A stretch of DNA of 64,000 bases, from positions 372,001 to 436,000 of the forward strand of contig NZ_JAJKFQ010000001.1 in the NCBI RefSeq assembly GCF_020966635.1. The letters run 5' to 3'. The DNA is from Stieleria sp. JC731. Lineage in GTDB: Bacteria > Planctomycetota > Planctomycetia > Pirellulales > Pirellulaceae. The first letter of the stretch is position 1. Each line of letters opens with the position of its first letter. Below the pieces are notes generated by a model that was given only the letters and a program-made list of their open reading frames with translations, searched no databases and was not told the origin of the DNA. This document shows positions 7,446 to 16,457 of this stretch, one piece after another. Position numbers and translations under genes: made by a program.

Positions 7446-9506
7446 CTAAGCTGCCTGTCGAGATGTCAACAATTCCAGGTTGGCGGCGAACAATTTCGCA
7501 AACGGCGGGCAGGTTTTCAGCAGTGCTTCTGGTGCCCCGCTGGCAACTACTTTGCCGTGATCCATTACCACGATTCGGTCGCAGAGATCAAAGACTTCGG
7601 GTCGGTGCGACACGAAGATGCAAGTCCGATCGCGAGCGTAGTCACGCAATGCGTCGTAGATGACTTGTTCGCTGTGCTGGTCGATCTGATTGGTCGCTTC
7701 ATCGAGAATCAGAATTGCCGGATTGCGTAGAAAGGCGCGAGCCAATGCGATTCGTTGTTTCTGTCCGCCGGAGAGTCGGTTTCCGTCGAAACCGACTTCG
7801 GTGTCGTATTTATCGGACAGGTGAACGATGAACTCTTCAGCTCGAGCCAGTTTCGCTGCTTCGACGATTTGCTCGTCCGACGCATGGACTGAACCAAATC
7901 GGATGTTTGCCGCGACGGTGTCGTCAATCATCGCGGGGGTTTGTGCGACAAAACTGATCGCGCGGCGAACCACTTTTGGATCGACCTCGGCAAGGTCGAT
8001 ACCGTCGACCAGCACTTGTCCATCGTGTGGATCGTAAAAGCGGAGCAGCAACTTGGCGAGTGTTGACTTTCCGCAGCCATTTGCACCGACGATGCAAACT
8101 GTTTCACCGGGTTCGACACAAAGTTCGACTTCGTCGAGGACCGATTGTTCAGCAAGATAGCCGAACGAGATCCCACGAAATTCGACTCTGCCTTCGTTGA
8201 AGGGATGTGGTTCGTGTTGGTCGAATGGTTCGGGCGCGGTGGTGGACGCAGCAGCAGTCGCAAGTGCGGTGTTGCTGTTTGTGTCGTCAAACTCCAAGCG
8301 GCTCTTTTCGTCCAAGATTTCTGCAACACGATCTGCCGCCGCGATGCCGATTTGGAGGTTGCTATAAACGTCTGTCAGCTTTCTGGCCGGGTCGCTCATA
8401 CCGACCATCATGCCGAAGAAGACCAGCATCTGTGAGATCGTCAGCGGACGATCTGTCATTTGGATGCCGAGCAGGTCCGTTTGTTGGTTCAGTACCAAGT
8501 AAGCACCGGCAACGAGCGAGAGTGCGACGGCGGTGATTCCGGCAAGTTCCGTCACCGGCTTGGTCATTGCGATCCAGAACGAAATCTTTACCGATCGACG
8601 CATCCGTTCGTCGCCAGCTAAGTCGACTTCATGAGCCATCGGCTTTTCCATACCGTAGGCCTGGATGGCGGGTAGCGACATCACCGATTGAAAAACCAAC
8701 CTGTTGAGGTGGACCGAATCGGAGACATGCGCTTTGAGCGTCCGGCGAATCTTGCGACTGAGTGTTGAAATCAGCAGTGCCGTCGGCGGCGCGATCATCA
8801 ATGTGAAAAGCATCAGACGCCAACTGATCAGCGACGCACCGACACCACAGACAATGATCTTCAGCGGTTCGCGAACGGACGCACCCAATAGAACGTGCAG
8901 ACCTTTGCTGACGTGTTCGATCGATTCGGTAAAGTGCGTGACGAGTTGGCTGGTGCCAAACTTGTCATACGCGGACATGTCCAGCGCGAGCACCTTTTCG
9001 GTGTATTCGTTCTGCAGATCCAAGGTGGTTTTTTGGACTGCCCAAGTCGTGGTCACCAAGTTGGCAACGATGAACAGGTTTTTCAGTGCCGTTGCCGCCA
9101 GCAGGATCGCCATAAAAACCAGAACGGTGTGGAACGGGTCTTTGGGCAAGTAATCGGCGTACGGCTGAACGCGAAGACGATTTGAAATCGTATTTTCGCA
9201 AGACCTGATGTCATCCTTCAAGTGTTGACGCTGCGTCTCGATCTCCTCGGTCGCAGCGGCGTCACCAGGAGCCGGCAGGGCCTTCAATTCGGCCTGGTAT
9301 TTCTCGATGTCTTCTTCGGCTTCGGCGATGTCGTCGGTAATCCACTGTTGGACGGATTTGCCGTTCAAGCAGACTTCTAAGACAGGATAGACGGCACCGA
9401 TGTTACCGCCCCAAAGCATCGCGACGGCAAGTGAGCAAAGGATCGACGCGGCGAGGGCCATTGGATAACGGCCCATGCCTTTGGCGATGCGGAGGAATGG
9501 TTTCAT
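7446..9506 (-). CDS. ABC exporter, fused permease and ATPase (MsbA/MDR-like)
   Basis: The protein is 686 aa from the ATG at 9506. A longer frame to 9572 would overlap the upstream glycosyltransferase and adds no conserved sequence. The N-terminal half has about six membrane helices. The C-terminal half is the ATPase, with Walker A GANGCGKSTLAKLL, Q-loop FVAQTP, signature LSGGQKQRIALARAF, Walker B AILILDEATNQID and the H-loop His in FVSHRPE. Between TM1 and TM2 lies an unusually long, charged, predicted coiled-coil segment (about residues 55-110). The family flips lipids, lipid-linked sugars or hydrophobic compounds outward. The gene starts 18 bp after a glycosyltransferase stop, suggesting a shared operon and possibly export of a glycolipid or glycan; the substrate is unknown. 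Confidence 0.93.
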   Translation of the reverse strand: MKPFLRIAKGMGRYPMALAASILCSLAVAMLWGGNIGAVYPVLEVCLNGKSVQQWITDDIAEAEEDIEKYQAELKALPAPGDAAATEEIETQRQHLKDDIRSCENTISNRLRVQPYADYLPKDPFHTVLVFMAILLAATALKNLFIVANLVTTTWAVQKTTLDLQNEYTEKVLALDMSAYDKFGTSQLVTHFTESIEHVSKGLHVLLGASVREPLKIIVCGVGASLISWRLMLFTLMIAPPTALLISTLSRKIRRTLKAHVSDSVHLNRLVFQSVMSLPAIQAYGMEKPMAHEVDLAGDERMRRSVKISFWIAMTKPVTELAGITAVALSLVAGAYLVLNQQTDLLGIQMTDRPLTISQMLVFFGMMVGMSDPARKLTDVYSNLQIGIAAADRVAEILDEKSRLEFDDTNSNTALATAAASTTAPEPFDQHEPHPFNEGRVEFRGISFGYLAEQSVLDEVELCVEPGETVCIVGANGCGKSTLAKLLLRFYDPHDGQVLVDGIDLAEVDPKVVRRAISFVAQTPAMIDDTVAANIRFGSVHASDEQIVEAAKLARAEEFIVHLSDKYDTEVGFDGNRLSGGQKQRIALARAFLRNPAILILDEATNQIDQHSEQVIYDALRDYARDRTCIFVSHRPEVFDLCDRIVVMDHGKVVASGAPEALLKTCPPFAKLFAANLELLTSRQAA

Positions 9507-9523
9507 ATCGACTACTTCGTGAC

Positions 9524-11338
9524 CTAACCTCGGGTGGTCTCCAATAAGGTTTGCGCGTGGTGGTGGAACCACTGCCGAAACCGATAAGGTCGAATCGCTC
9601 GCCGCATTTCACGAGTCGTCGGAACATGTCCGAGTACACGTCGGCGAAGCCGATTCATTTCGGTCGCACCAACCGTTTCAAGGAGGACTTGGGTCTTTTG
9701 AGTTTCGATCACTCGAAAGGCACCAAGGAAACGTGGGACTCGAACAAACTTTAACCCCGCGGCACGGAACCGTAGGATTAGATCCCAGTCCATTGCGAAC
9801 TGGAATGATTCGTCAAGCGTACATTCGACTGCTTCCCATGCCCGTTTCCGCCAGAACATGGTTTCTTGAGGAATGTAGTCGGCAAACATGATTGCGTGAT
9901 CGTCGTGCGGCGGCAAAACCCAGCGGCCGATCTCTTTGTCGTTCTCGTTGATGATCAATCGATGGCCATAGATCACATCGACGCTGGGATTGCGACGGAA
10001 GTATTCCGAGACAAACGAAAGCGTACCGGGCAGCAGGATGTCATCGGAATTCAAGTAGGCCATGATGTCGGTGTCGACATGGCTTAGCCCACGGTTGATC
10101 GCCTGCGTTTGTCCGCCATCACGGCGAGATTCCCAGCAGTGAAGTTGCGATTCGAATTGTCGAATGATGTCGACGCTGTTGTCAGTCGATTCGCCATCTT
10201 GGACGACGTACTGAAGCCGCGGGAAATTTTGACCGACGACGCTTTCGATCGTCCGCTGCAGGTACTCAGCCGTGTTTAAGTTTGGAGTGACGATACCGAT
10301 CGACAGCTGTTTCGCGGTCGCATCCAAGGCAGCGTCGTTCTGAACGCTAAAGTCTCGTGGTTCGTGTTGCTTCAGCTGAAACAAGCGACTGCGAAAGAAA
10401 CCGCGAACGCCAGTCGCTACCGACGTTGGCATGTAGCGGGTCAGTTCGCGTGGGTATTTCAGCGAGCGAGTGACTTGGGCGCGAACATGAGTGGATAGCA
10501 AGTTCGGTTTGCATTCGATTTGTTTGACCGATTGCGCGGCCAACCGAAGCATCGCTCCGTCGTATCCAGGTTTCAGAGGGTCATATCCTTGCTGCACTGC
10601 AAGATAGTGACCGGCTTCTAAAGCTGCTGATGCGTGGACATAACCGAAGTGTTTGTTGACAACTTCGATGCGTTCTTGTGCTCTCGCGATCCGATAGCTG
10701 ATCGCCATATTGCCAAAGTGCGTGTTGTCTCGGTGGCGTCGTTTGCAACCGAGGCAGTCGGCAACGTAGTGCAGTTTCTTTCCGGCTTTGTAGGCGCGGA
10801 GAATGAAATCGTACCAGTTATGACATTGCAAGCTTTCGTCCAATTGGCCGATCTCTTCGACAACCGATCGGCGGAAGAAAAGGCTCGGTTGGAAACTGTC
10901 AGATTTGCGGCGAATCCGCGATGCTGTCAGCTTGCGTGGAATCTGTGTTCGGTAGGCGACACTGTCTTCGTCAATCTGCTCGATTCCGCCGTAGACAACG
11001 TCGATGCTGGGGTCGGATTCGAAGATCGCTTGAACACGTTGAAGCGTGTCGTTGTGATAGGTGTCATCATCGGCGATGCATCCGATCAGGTCACCTGTCG
11101 CTTGATCGAAGCCATGGTTGTAAGCCGAAGCCGGGCCCGAGCACGGTGCCTCGATAAACTTTCGAGCTAGATCGGCTTCACCGAGATCGAATTTGATCGG
11201 GGTCTCTGGAGATCGCGGAGGAATGACAATCAGGTGCTCGACGTTTAAATCAGCTGAAGATTGCCGGACGCTTTCCAGAGTCTCGACGAGAAATCGTCGT
11301 TTACCCAAGGTCGGCGTAATGATCGAAAATGAAAGCAT
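9524..11338 (-). CDS. Two-domain family 2 glycosyltransferase
   Basis: The 604-aa protein starts at the ATG at 11338, preceded by a purine-rich AGGAAG ribosome-binding site; the in-frame GTG at 11368 is less likely. Two GT-A domains are visible. The first begins SIITPTLGKRRFLVETLESV with the acidic metal site in CIADDDTYH. The second, from about residue 340, has GIVTPNLNTAEYLQRTIESV, then QDGESTDNSVD and AYLNSDDILLPG. Such proteins transfer sugars from nucleotide donors to polysaccharide, glycolipid or protein acceptors on the cytoplasmic face. It lies directly upstream of the ABC exporter and is probably co-transcribed. Acceptor and sugar cannot be told from sequence. Confidence 0.9.
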   Translation of the reverse strand: MLSFSIITPTLGKRRFLVETLESVRQSSADLNVEHLIVIPPRSPETPIKFDLGEADLARKFIEAPCSGPASAYNHGFDQATGDLIGCIADDDTYHNDTLQRVQAIFESDPSIDVVYGGIEQIDEDSVAYRTQIPRKLTASRIRRKSDSFQPSLFFRRSVVEEIGQLDESLQCHNWYDFILRAYKAGKKLHYVADCLGCKRRHRDNTHFGNMAISYRIARAQERIEVVNKHFGYVHASAALEAGHYLAVQQGYDPLKPGYDGAMLRLAAQSVKQIECKPNLLSTHVRAQVTRSLKYPRELTRYMPTSVATGVRGFFRSRLFQLKQHEPRDFSVQNDAALDATAKQLSIGIVTPNLNTAEYLQRTIESVVGQNFPRLQYVVQDGESTDNSVDIIRQFESQLHCWESRRDGGQTQAINRGLSHVDTDIMAYLNSDDILLPGTLSFVSEYFRRNPSVDVIYGHRLIINENDKEIGRWVLPPHDDHAIMFADYIPQETMFWRKRAWEAVECTLDESFQFAMDWDLILRFRAAGLKFVRVPRFLGAFRVIETQKTQVLLETVGATEMNRLRRRVLGHVPTTREMRRAIRPYRFRQWFHHHAQTLLETTRG

Positions 11339-11984
11339 CCTGCTTCTTCCTGTCGCGAATCGCACCAATAATCGTCAGACGATTTCCATGGAACATGCGT
11401 TTTTAGTCATGCCGCAAAGGGGTGTAAAGATCGTTTGGTTAGTCAATCTGCGGTGCATTTCGGACCGCCGACCCATTTGCATCACGAGCTTTACCGGAAC
11501 AAGGTCGGTTGACGCAAGAGAATCTCCCCAATCGGAAGGGCTGGGCCGTTAAAGGCTCACCAAAGTCAGCAGCTTTTGAGTGTTTGCGATCAAATCATAA
11601 GTTGGCGTCGATCGGAAATGCTGGCAGATCAAGTTTTGGGGCCTGTCCCCAACTGGAATCTGGGGCCTGTCCCCAAACGGGAAGCTGCAGGATCGATCGG
11701 TTGTGTGCGACGTTGCGTCGCGGACCGTGGCTCGAAAGGACGCTCCGATACTGGCTCGGTCGGCTGACTCCATGCCGAATTTGCTATCAACAGTTCGTTT
11801 CAGCGAACGAATGTTTCAGGAATGGGGCTATTGTGTCGAAGGGGTAACAGTGTCGATACGCCGAGTTTCTCTTCGTAGAACCAGCGGGACACCGCTGTGA
11901 GAGCGATTGCACACTCGGTATCCTTTCCATACTGCAAGTGCCCGTTCCAACCTGTTTTCAATCTGACCTGGAAGACCTGGACCC
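11339..11984. other. Intergenic region between glycosyltransferase and sucB
   Basis: This divergent interval of about 645 bp should hold promoters for the glycosyltransferase operon (minus) and sucB (plus). The only obvious structure is a pair of short GC-rich palindromes at 11636-11675. Overlapping ORFs of 60-110 codons here lack family resemblance and I do not call them genes. Confidence 0.4.
11636..11675. repeat. Two tandem palindromes TGGGGcctgtCCCCA
   Basis: TGGGGCCTGTCCCCA occurs at 11637-11651 and again at 11661-11675, a 24-bp period. Each is a perfect 5-bp stem (6-7 with flanks in the first copy) around a 5-base loop. The reverse complement contains TGGGGACAG, a word also found repeatedly at 30.6-31.4 kb. 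It resembles REP-type elements rather than a gene-specific operator. Confidence 0.55.
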
Positions 11985-13256
11985 GTGAGCGAAATCGTAG
12001 ACGTTGAAGTCCCAACCGTGGGCGAATCTATTACCGAAGTCCAACTCGGCGCTTGGCTAAAGTCCGAAGGCGACTGGGTCGAAAGCGGCGAAGATTTGAT
12101 CGAAATCGAAACCGAAAAGGCGTCCGTCCAACTTCCGTCGCCAGCTTCCGGCTTTTTGCAAGACATCACCAAGCAAGAAGAAGATTTTGCCGAAGTCGGT
12201 GAGGTGATTGCGAAAATCAAAGTTGCTCCGAAACCTGCCGGTGGTGGCGCTTCCGATTCCGGTTCGGGTGCAGGCGAATCAGCGCCGTCGGGATCGTCTT
12301 CAGCAAGTGCACCTTCAGGCAGTGCTAGTTTTGTGATGCCAGCGGCGCAGCGCTTGCTGGACGAAAACGGTTTGTCCGCGTCGGACGTTCCCGCGACGGG
12401 ACCAGGCGGTCGCCTGTTGAAAGAGGACGTGCAGAAATTCTTGGATGAAGGCGGCAAAGCCAAACCCGCCCCTGTTGCGGCAAAGCCAGAACAGCCATCC
12501 AAAGCCGTCGCGTCGCCTCCACGTCCGCAAAGCACTTTGATGACCGGTGGCCCCGATCGCAGCGAAGAGGTGAAACCGCTGAGCATGCTGCGTCGGACGA
12601 TCGCATCACGCTTGGTCACCGCTCAACAGACCGCCGCGTTGCTGACGACGTTCAACGAAATTGATATGTCGCCGGTGATGGCGCTGCGGAAAAAATACAA
12701 AGACGCGTTTTTGGAAAAGCACGGCGTCAAGCTAGGCTTCATGTCGTTCTTCGCGAAAGCCAGCGTCGAAGCGCTCCGGCGGTTTCCAGCGGTCAATTCG
12801 GAGATCCGTGACGACAGCGCGATCTATCGCAACTACCACGACATCGGTGTCGCGATTGGCGGCGGCAAAGGTTTGGTCGTTCCGATTTTGCGAAACACCG
12901 AATTAATGTCCTTCGCCGAGATCGAATGGACCATCGCTGACTTTGCCAAACAGGCATCGGAAAACCGTTTGCAGGCCGAAGACCTGATCGGCGGAACCTT
13001 CACGATCAGCAACGGTGGTGTTTACGGTTCGCTGCTAAGCACCCCAATTGTGAATCCGCCACAGTCGGGAATTTTGGGGCTGCACTCGATTCAGGAACGC
13101 CCCGTCGCGATCAACGGCCAAGTCGAAATCAGGCCGATGATGTACGTCGCTTTGACCTATGACCATCGCATTGTCGATGGCCGTGAAGCGGTCGGATTCT
13201 TGCGAACGATCAAAGAGGTGATCGAAGATCCTGCTCGTCTGTTCTTGGAACTGTAA
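11985..13256 (+). CDS. sucB: 2-oxoglutarate dehydrogenase E2, dihydrolipoyl succinyltransferase
   Basis: The 423-aa protein starts at a GTG (11985) that yields the standard family N-terminus. It is the E2 core of the 2-oxoglutarate dehydrogenase complex, passing a succinyl group from lipoyl-lysine to CoA in the TCA cycle. The lipoyl domain (residues 1-80) carries the modified Lys in [11 protein letters not shown]. An Ala/Pro/Ser-rich linker follows. The peripheral-subunit-binding domain is at about 110-150 ([12 protein letters not shown]... [11 protein letters not shown]). The catalytic domain ends with the active-site motif [12 protein letters not shown]1 and E3 genes are not adjacent, so assembly relies on genes elsewhere. 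The succinyl rather than acetyl assignment rests on [12 protein letters not shown] and overall length. Confidence 0.92.
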   Translation: MSEIVDVEVPTVGESITEVQLGAWLKSEGDWVESGEDLIEIETEKASVQLPSPASGFLQDITKQEEDFAEVGEVIAKIKVAPKPAGGGASDSGSGAGESAPSGSSSASAPSGSASFVMPAAQRLLDENGLSASDVPATGPGGRLLKEDVQKFLDEGGKAKPAPVAAKPEQPSKAVASPPRPQSTLMTGGPDRSEEVKPLSMLRRTIASRLVTAQQTAALLTTFNEIDMSPVMALRKKYKDAFLEKHGVKLGFMSFFAKASVEALRRFPAVNSEIRDDSAIYRNYHDIGVAIGGGKGLVVPILRNTELMSFAEIEWTIADFAKQASENRLQAEDLIGGTFTISNGGVYGSLLSTPIVNPPQSGILGLHSIQERPVAINGQVEIRPMMYVALTYDHRIVDGREAVGFLRTIKEVIEDPARLFLEL

Positions 13257-13299
13257 TTCTGAACTTTTAGACGAGTTCCCTGTGATGAATTTGGCGATG

Positions 13300-13327
13300 C
13301 ATTCGGCGGCAGTCGCGCAGCCGAATG
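13300..13327. terminator. Possible shared hairpin between convergent sucB and proC
   Basis: CATTCGGC and GCCGAATG form a perfect 8-bp stem with a 12-base loop in the 115-bp gap between the convergent stop codons. No T-run follows on either strand, so this is at best a weak bidirectional terminator. Confidence 0.35.
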
Positions 13328-13371
13328 GTCAGCGTCAATGTTTGGCAGGTTGTTGCCTAGAAGCACAATCC

Positions 13372-14181
13372 TTAGCTCAGTTCTTTGCTGCGGTTGGCAC
13401 TCGCCTGAACCGCGGCGATCATTGCCGACCGAACGCCGTTGTCTTCAAGTGCCTGGATTGCCGCGATGGTGGTTCCTCCCGGGCTGGCAACCGCGTCTTT
13501 CAGTTCGCCGGGATGTCGTCCTGTTTCGAGCACCATTTTTGCGGCTCCCAAAACCGTTTGGGCAGCCAAATTCATCGCCAACGGTCGCGGCAATCCACAA
13601 AGAACGCCGCCGTCGGAAAGTGCTTCGATGACCATGAAGATGTAGGCCGGACCTGAGCCGCTCAGTCCGGTAACCGCATCCATTTGGGCTTCGGTGACTT
13701 TGGCCGAGACGCCGACGCCGGCGAGTGCTTCATCGATCCATTGGCCGTCGTCTTCGGTGGCGTCTTTACCCAGGCAGTAAGCACTCGCCCCGGCGCCGAC
13801 CAAGCTGGGAGTGTTCGGCATCACGCGGATGATGCGCTCGTGCCCGGCATGTTTGGCAATCTGTGCTAGCGAGATTCCGGCAGCGAGCGAGATGACCAGT
13901 TTGTTGGCCCCGCCACATTTGGCGACCTGTGCCGCCACATCGGCAATGCCGTAAGGCTTCACGGCTAGGATTACCGTATCGCAATCCGCAACGATGTCTT
14001 TGAGGTCGGCTGCGGCGGTGACGCCCGGATATTGTTCTTTCCACCACTGTTGTTTGTCATCGTTGCGGTCGGCGACGTACAGGTCCGAATTTTGGATCAC
14101 TCCGGACGCCAGCATGCCACCGGCGAGTGCGCGGGCCATTTGGCCACCACCGATGACGGCGACCGTTCGTTTCTTCATCAA
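13372..14181 (-). CDS. proC: Pyrroline-5-carboxylate reductase
   Basis: This 269-aa protein has the usual length of ProC, which reduces 1-pyrroline-5-carboxylate to proline with NAD(P)H in the cytoplasm. The Rossmann dinucleotide motif IGGGQMARALAGG lies at the N-terminus. VMPNTPSLVGAGA is in the middle, and the C-terminal dimer/active-site domain shows GLSGSGPAYIFMVIEAL and VASPGGTTIAAI. All signatures are intact and I see nothing unusual. It is divergent from argB, placing proline and arginine synthesis genes back to back. Confidence 0.95.
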   Translation of the reverse strand: MMKKRTVAVIGGGQMARALAGGMLASGVIQNSDLYVADRNDDKQQWWKEQYPGVTAAADLKDIVADCDTVILAVKPYGIADVAAQVAKCGGANKLVISLAAGISLAQIAKHAGHERIIRVMPNTPSLVGAGASAYCLGKDATEDDGQWIDEALAGVGVSAKVTEAQMDAVTGLSGSGPAYIFMVIEALSDGGVLCGLPRPLAMNLAAQTVLGAAKMVLETGRHPGELKDAVASPGGTTIAAIQALEDNGVRSAMIAAVQASANRSKELS

Positions 14182-14534
14182 GATTTCTTCCTCGTCTAGA
14201 CCAATGGTTTGGAGGGTTCAGGGGCCGATTTTGCCCGTTTTCTCGTCATTTTCGGCAGTGAAGTCATCAGACAGATGCCTTGACAATTGACCCCTACACC
14301 GCAGGCACCTAGCATGATGCGTTTTTCCCCGGTCGCCAATGACCAATTTTCACAACGAGATTGACCGGTCGCCCGATGCGGGTGACTCACCGAAGGAGCG
14401 GAGGTTGTCGAATCGAGGTCATGCGGGCAAACGGTTTTAGTCGACCGATGGCTGCGACCGATCTTTGGTGAAGTCGTCTTGGTGTTGAAATTTTGAACTT
14501 ACCCCCAGCCCTGTCCTTCACGGGAGTCTCCTGC
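14182..14534. other. Divergent intergenic region proC/argB
   Basis: This interval of about 350 bp separates divergent proC and argB and should contain both promoters. I saw no convincing ARG-box-like palindrome, riboswitch or extra ORF. Confidence 0.35.
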
Positions 14535-15419
14535 GTGCTAGAAGCGATTGCGAAAGCGGATACCTTGATCGAAGCGATGGGGTGGATCCGTCGGTTCCGT
14601 GGCAAGACGACCGTTATCAAATTGGGCGGCAGTGTCTTAGATGACGACAACGCGCTGCTGCACATCCTGCTGGACGTCATCTTTATGGAAACGGTGGGGA
14701 TGAAACCCGTCGTGGTTCATGGCGGTGGCAAGGCAATCAACCGGGCACTTGCCGAAGCGAACATCGAAGCCAAGTTCATTCATGGGCGACGATACACCGA
14801 TGACGCGACCCTCCAGGTCGTCCGCGATGTTCTGGCGGGCGAGGTGAACCGCCACCTGACTGATGAAGTAGAGCGGTTGGGCGGACGCGCAATGAATCTA
14901 TCGGTCCATACCACCAACGTTTTGTTTGGTGAGCGTTTGGCGCTGGAAACCGGCGAAGACTTGGGACACGTCGGAAAGGTTACCGATGTCGATCGCGACG
15001 TGATCGAAGGCTTGCTTTACACCGATCAGGTGCCAATTATCCCCAGCATGTGCGAAGACCGCGAAGGCAACTTATACAACGTCAATGCCGATACCGCCGC
15101 GATGGCTGTCGCACAGGCGCTCGGTGCAGAAAAGCTGGTCTTCCTTAGCGACGTCAACGGTGTCCGCTTAGACAAGGATGACCCCAACACCATCATCCAT
15201 TCGCTCAGCGAAGCGAAAGCCCGTGATCTCATTGCGTCCGGGCATATCGCCGAAGGGATGATCCCCAAAGTCGAAGCCTGCTTGGAAACACTTGATCGCG
15301 GCGTCGGCAAAGTCCACATCATCGATGGCCGTCTACGGCATTCGCTGTTGCTGGAAATCTATACCTCCGAAGGTGTTGGAACAGAAATTTATCGCGAACC
15401 TGCAAACGGAACCGCGTGA
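14535..15419 (+). CDS. argB: Acetylglutamate kinase
   Basis: ArgB phosphorylates N-acetylglutamate, the second step of arginine synthesis. I prefer the GTG at 14535 (294 aa), preceded by a GGGAG sequence; the frame opens further at 14493 but those 14 residues look non-conserved. The N-terminal kinase motif VIKLGGSVL, the substrate loop [14 protein letters not shown], the GRRYTDD segment and the C-terminal [20 protein letters not shown] block are all present. The gene precedes argF by 48 bp, so the two probably form an operon. Confidence 0.95.
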   Translation: MLEAIAKADTLIEAMGWIRRFRGKTTVIKLGGSVLDDDNALLHILLDVIFMETVGMKPVVVHGGGKAINRALAEANIEAKFIHGRRYTDDATLQVVRDVLAGEVNRHLTDEVERLGGRAMNLSVHTTNVLFGERLALETGEDLGHVGKVTDVDRDVIEGLLYTDQVPIIPSMCEDREGNLYNVNADTAAMAVAQALGAEKLVFLSDVNGVRLDKDDPNTIIHSLSEAKARDLIASGHIAEGMIPKVEACLETLDRGVGKVHIIDGRLRHSLLLEIYTSEGVGTEIYREPANGTA

Positions 15420-15467
15420 CTTTGAACTTTTCCTTTTCCCGTCACGGCGGCAACTGAGTCTACTGAC

Positions 15468-16400
15468 ATGCAACATTTTCTATCTCTATTTGACGTCTCC
15501 ACCGACGATCTGAAGCTGATTTTGAAAACGGCCAAGGTTGTCAAAAGCAAGTTGAAAGCGGGCGAACGACCAGACGTTTTGCACAATCGTGTTGTGGCGT
15601 TGCTGTTCCAGAAACCAAGTTTGCGAACGCGAGTCAGCTTTGAATCGGGAATCGCGCAGCTTGGCGGATCAAGTTTGTTTCTCGGCGACGATGTCGGTTG
15701 GGGAAAACGCGAGTCGGCTTCGGATTTCACGAAAGTCCTGGGCCAGTTTATCGACGCGGTTGTCTGCCGAGCCAATCGTCATTCCAGCGTGACTCAGCTT
15801 GCCAGCTACGACGCTGTGCCGGTGATCAACGGCTTGACAGATGTTTGTCATCCGTGCCAAGCGATCGCGGACGTGATGACTGTCGAAGAAGCTTTCGGAA
15901 GCTACAGCGGAAAGCATGTCGTGTTCGTGGGCGACGGTAACAATGTGGCCAACTCGATGGCCCTGATTTGTGCCAAGCTGGACATGAAGTTCACGCTGGC
16001 GTGTCCAAACGGATACGAGATGGACGCCGAGTGGGTTGCACGTTTGCAAAAGGAACACCCCAAAGCAGACTTCAGTATCACCAACGATCCTGCGGCTGCC
16101 GTTTCGACTGCCGATGCGATCTATACCGACGTCTGGGTCAGTATGGGACAGGAGGCGGAAGTCGAGATTAGACGAAACGCATTCGCCGACTATCAGGTCA
16201 ACGCGAAATTAATGTCCGCAGCCCCATCGACCGCTCGCGTGCTTCATTGCTTGCCGGCCGTTCGTGGTGAAGAGATTACCGATGAAGTCATCGACGGAGA
16301 CCAGAGCGACATCATCGTGCAGGCCGGTAATCGAATGCATGCGCAGAAAGGTTTGCTCGTTTGGTTGCTCAATCGTGATTGGATTGCCAAAAACGTTTGA
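15468..16400 (+). CDS. argF: Ornithine carbamoyltransferase
   Basis: The 310-aa enzyme joins carbamoyl phosphate to ornithine to give citrulline. The carbamoyl-phosphate loop is [11 protein letters not shown], where the usual STRT reads SLRT, a common variant. The second-domain motif is [11 protein letters not shown], and the ornithine/catalytic region [11 protein letters not shown] is intact. It follows argB closely on the same strand. An acetyl- or succinyl-ornithine specialisation cannot be fully excluded by eye, but the sequence reads as a standard OTC. Confidence 0.94.
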   Translation: MQHFLSLFDVSTDDLKLILKTAKVVKSKLKAGERPDVLHNRVVALLFQKPSLRTRVSFESGIAQLGGSSLFLGDDVGWGKRESASDFTKVLGQFIDAVVCRANRHSSVTQLASYDAVPVINGLTDVCHPCQAIADVMTVEEAFGSYSGKHVVFVGDGNNVANSMALICAKLDMKFTLACPNGYEMDAEWVARLQKEHPKADFSITNDPAAAVSTADAIYTDVWVSMGQEAEVEIRRNAFADYQVNAKLMSAAPSTARVLHCLPAVRGEEITDEVIDGDQSDIIVQAGNRMHAQKGLLVWLLNRDWIAKNV

Positions 16401-16457
16401 CGAACTGGCGTTCTGCTTTTCGGCGACCACGCTTCCTAGACAAGGATTGATTCGACT

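Noticed and set aside
10634-11170. 178-codon plus-strand frame inside the glycosyltransferase gene
   Set aside because: It is antisense to the first GT-A domain and its translation has no known motif.
11509-11847. 112-codon plus-strand frame upstream of sucB
   Set aside because: It includes the palindromic repeats and shows no conserved sequence or convincing ribosome-binding site.
11828-12619. 263-codon minus-strand frame opposite sucB
   Set aside because: It mirrors the lipoyl and linker coding sequence; Ser/Pro/Ala bias is what antisense of this GC-rich linker produces.
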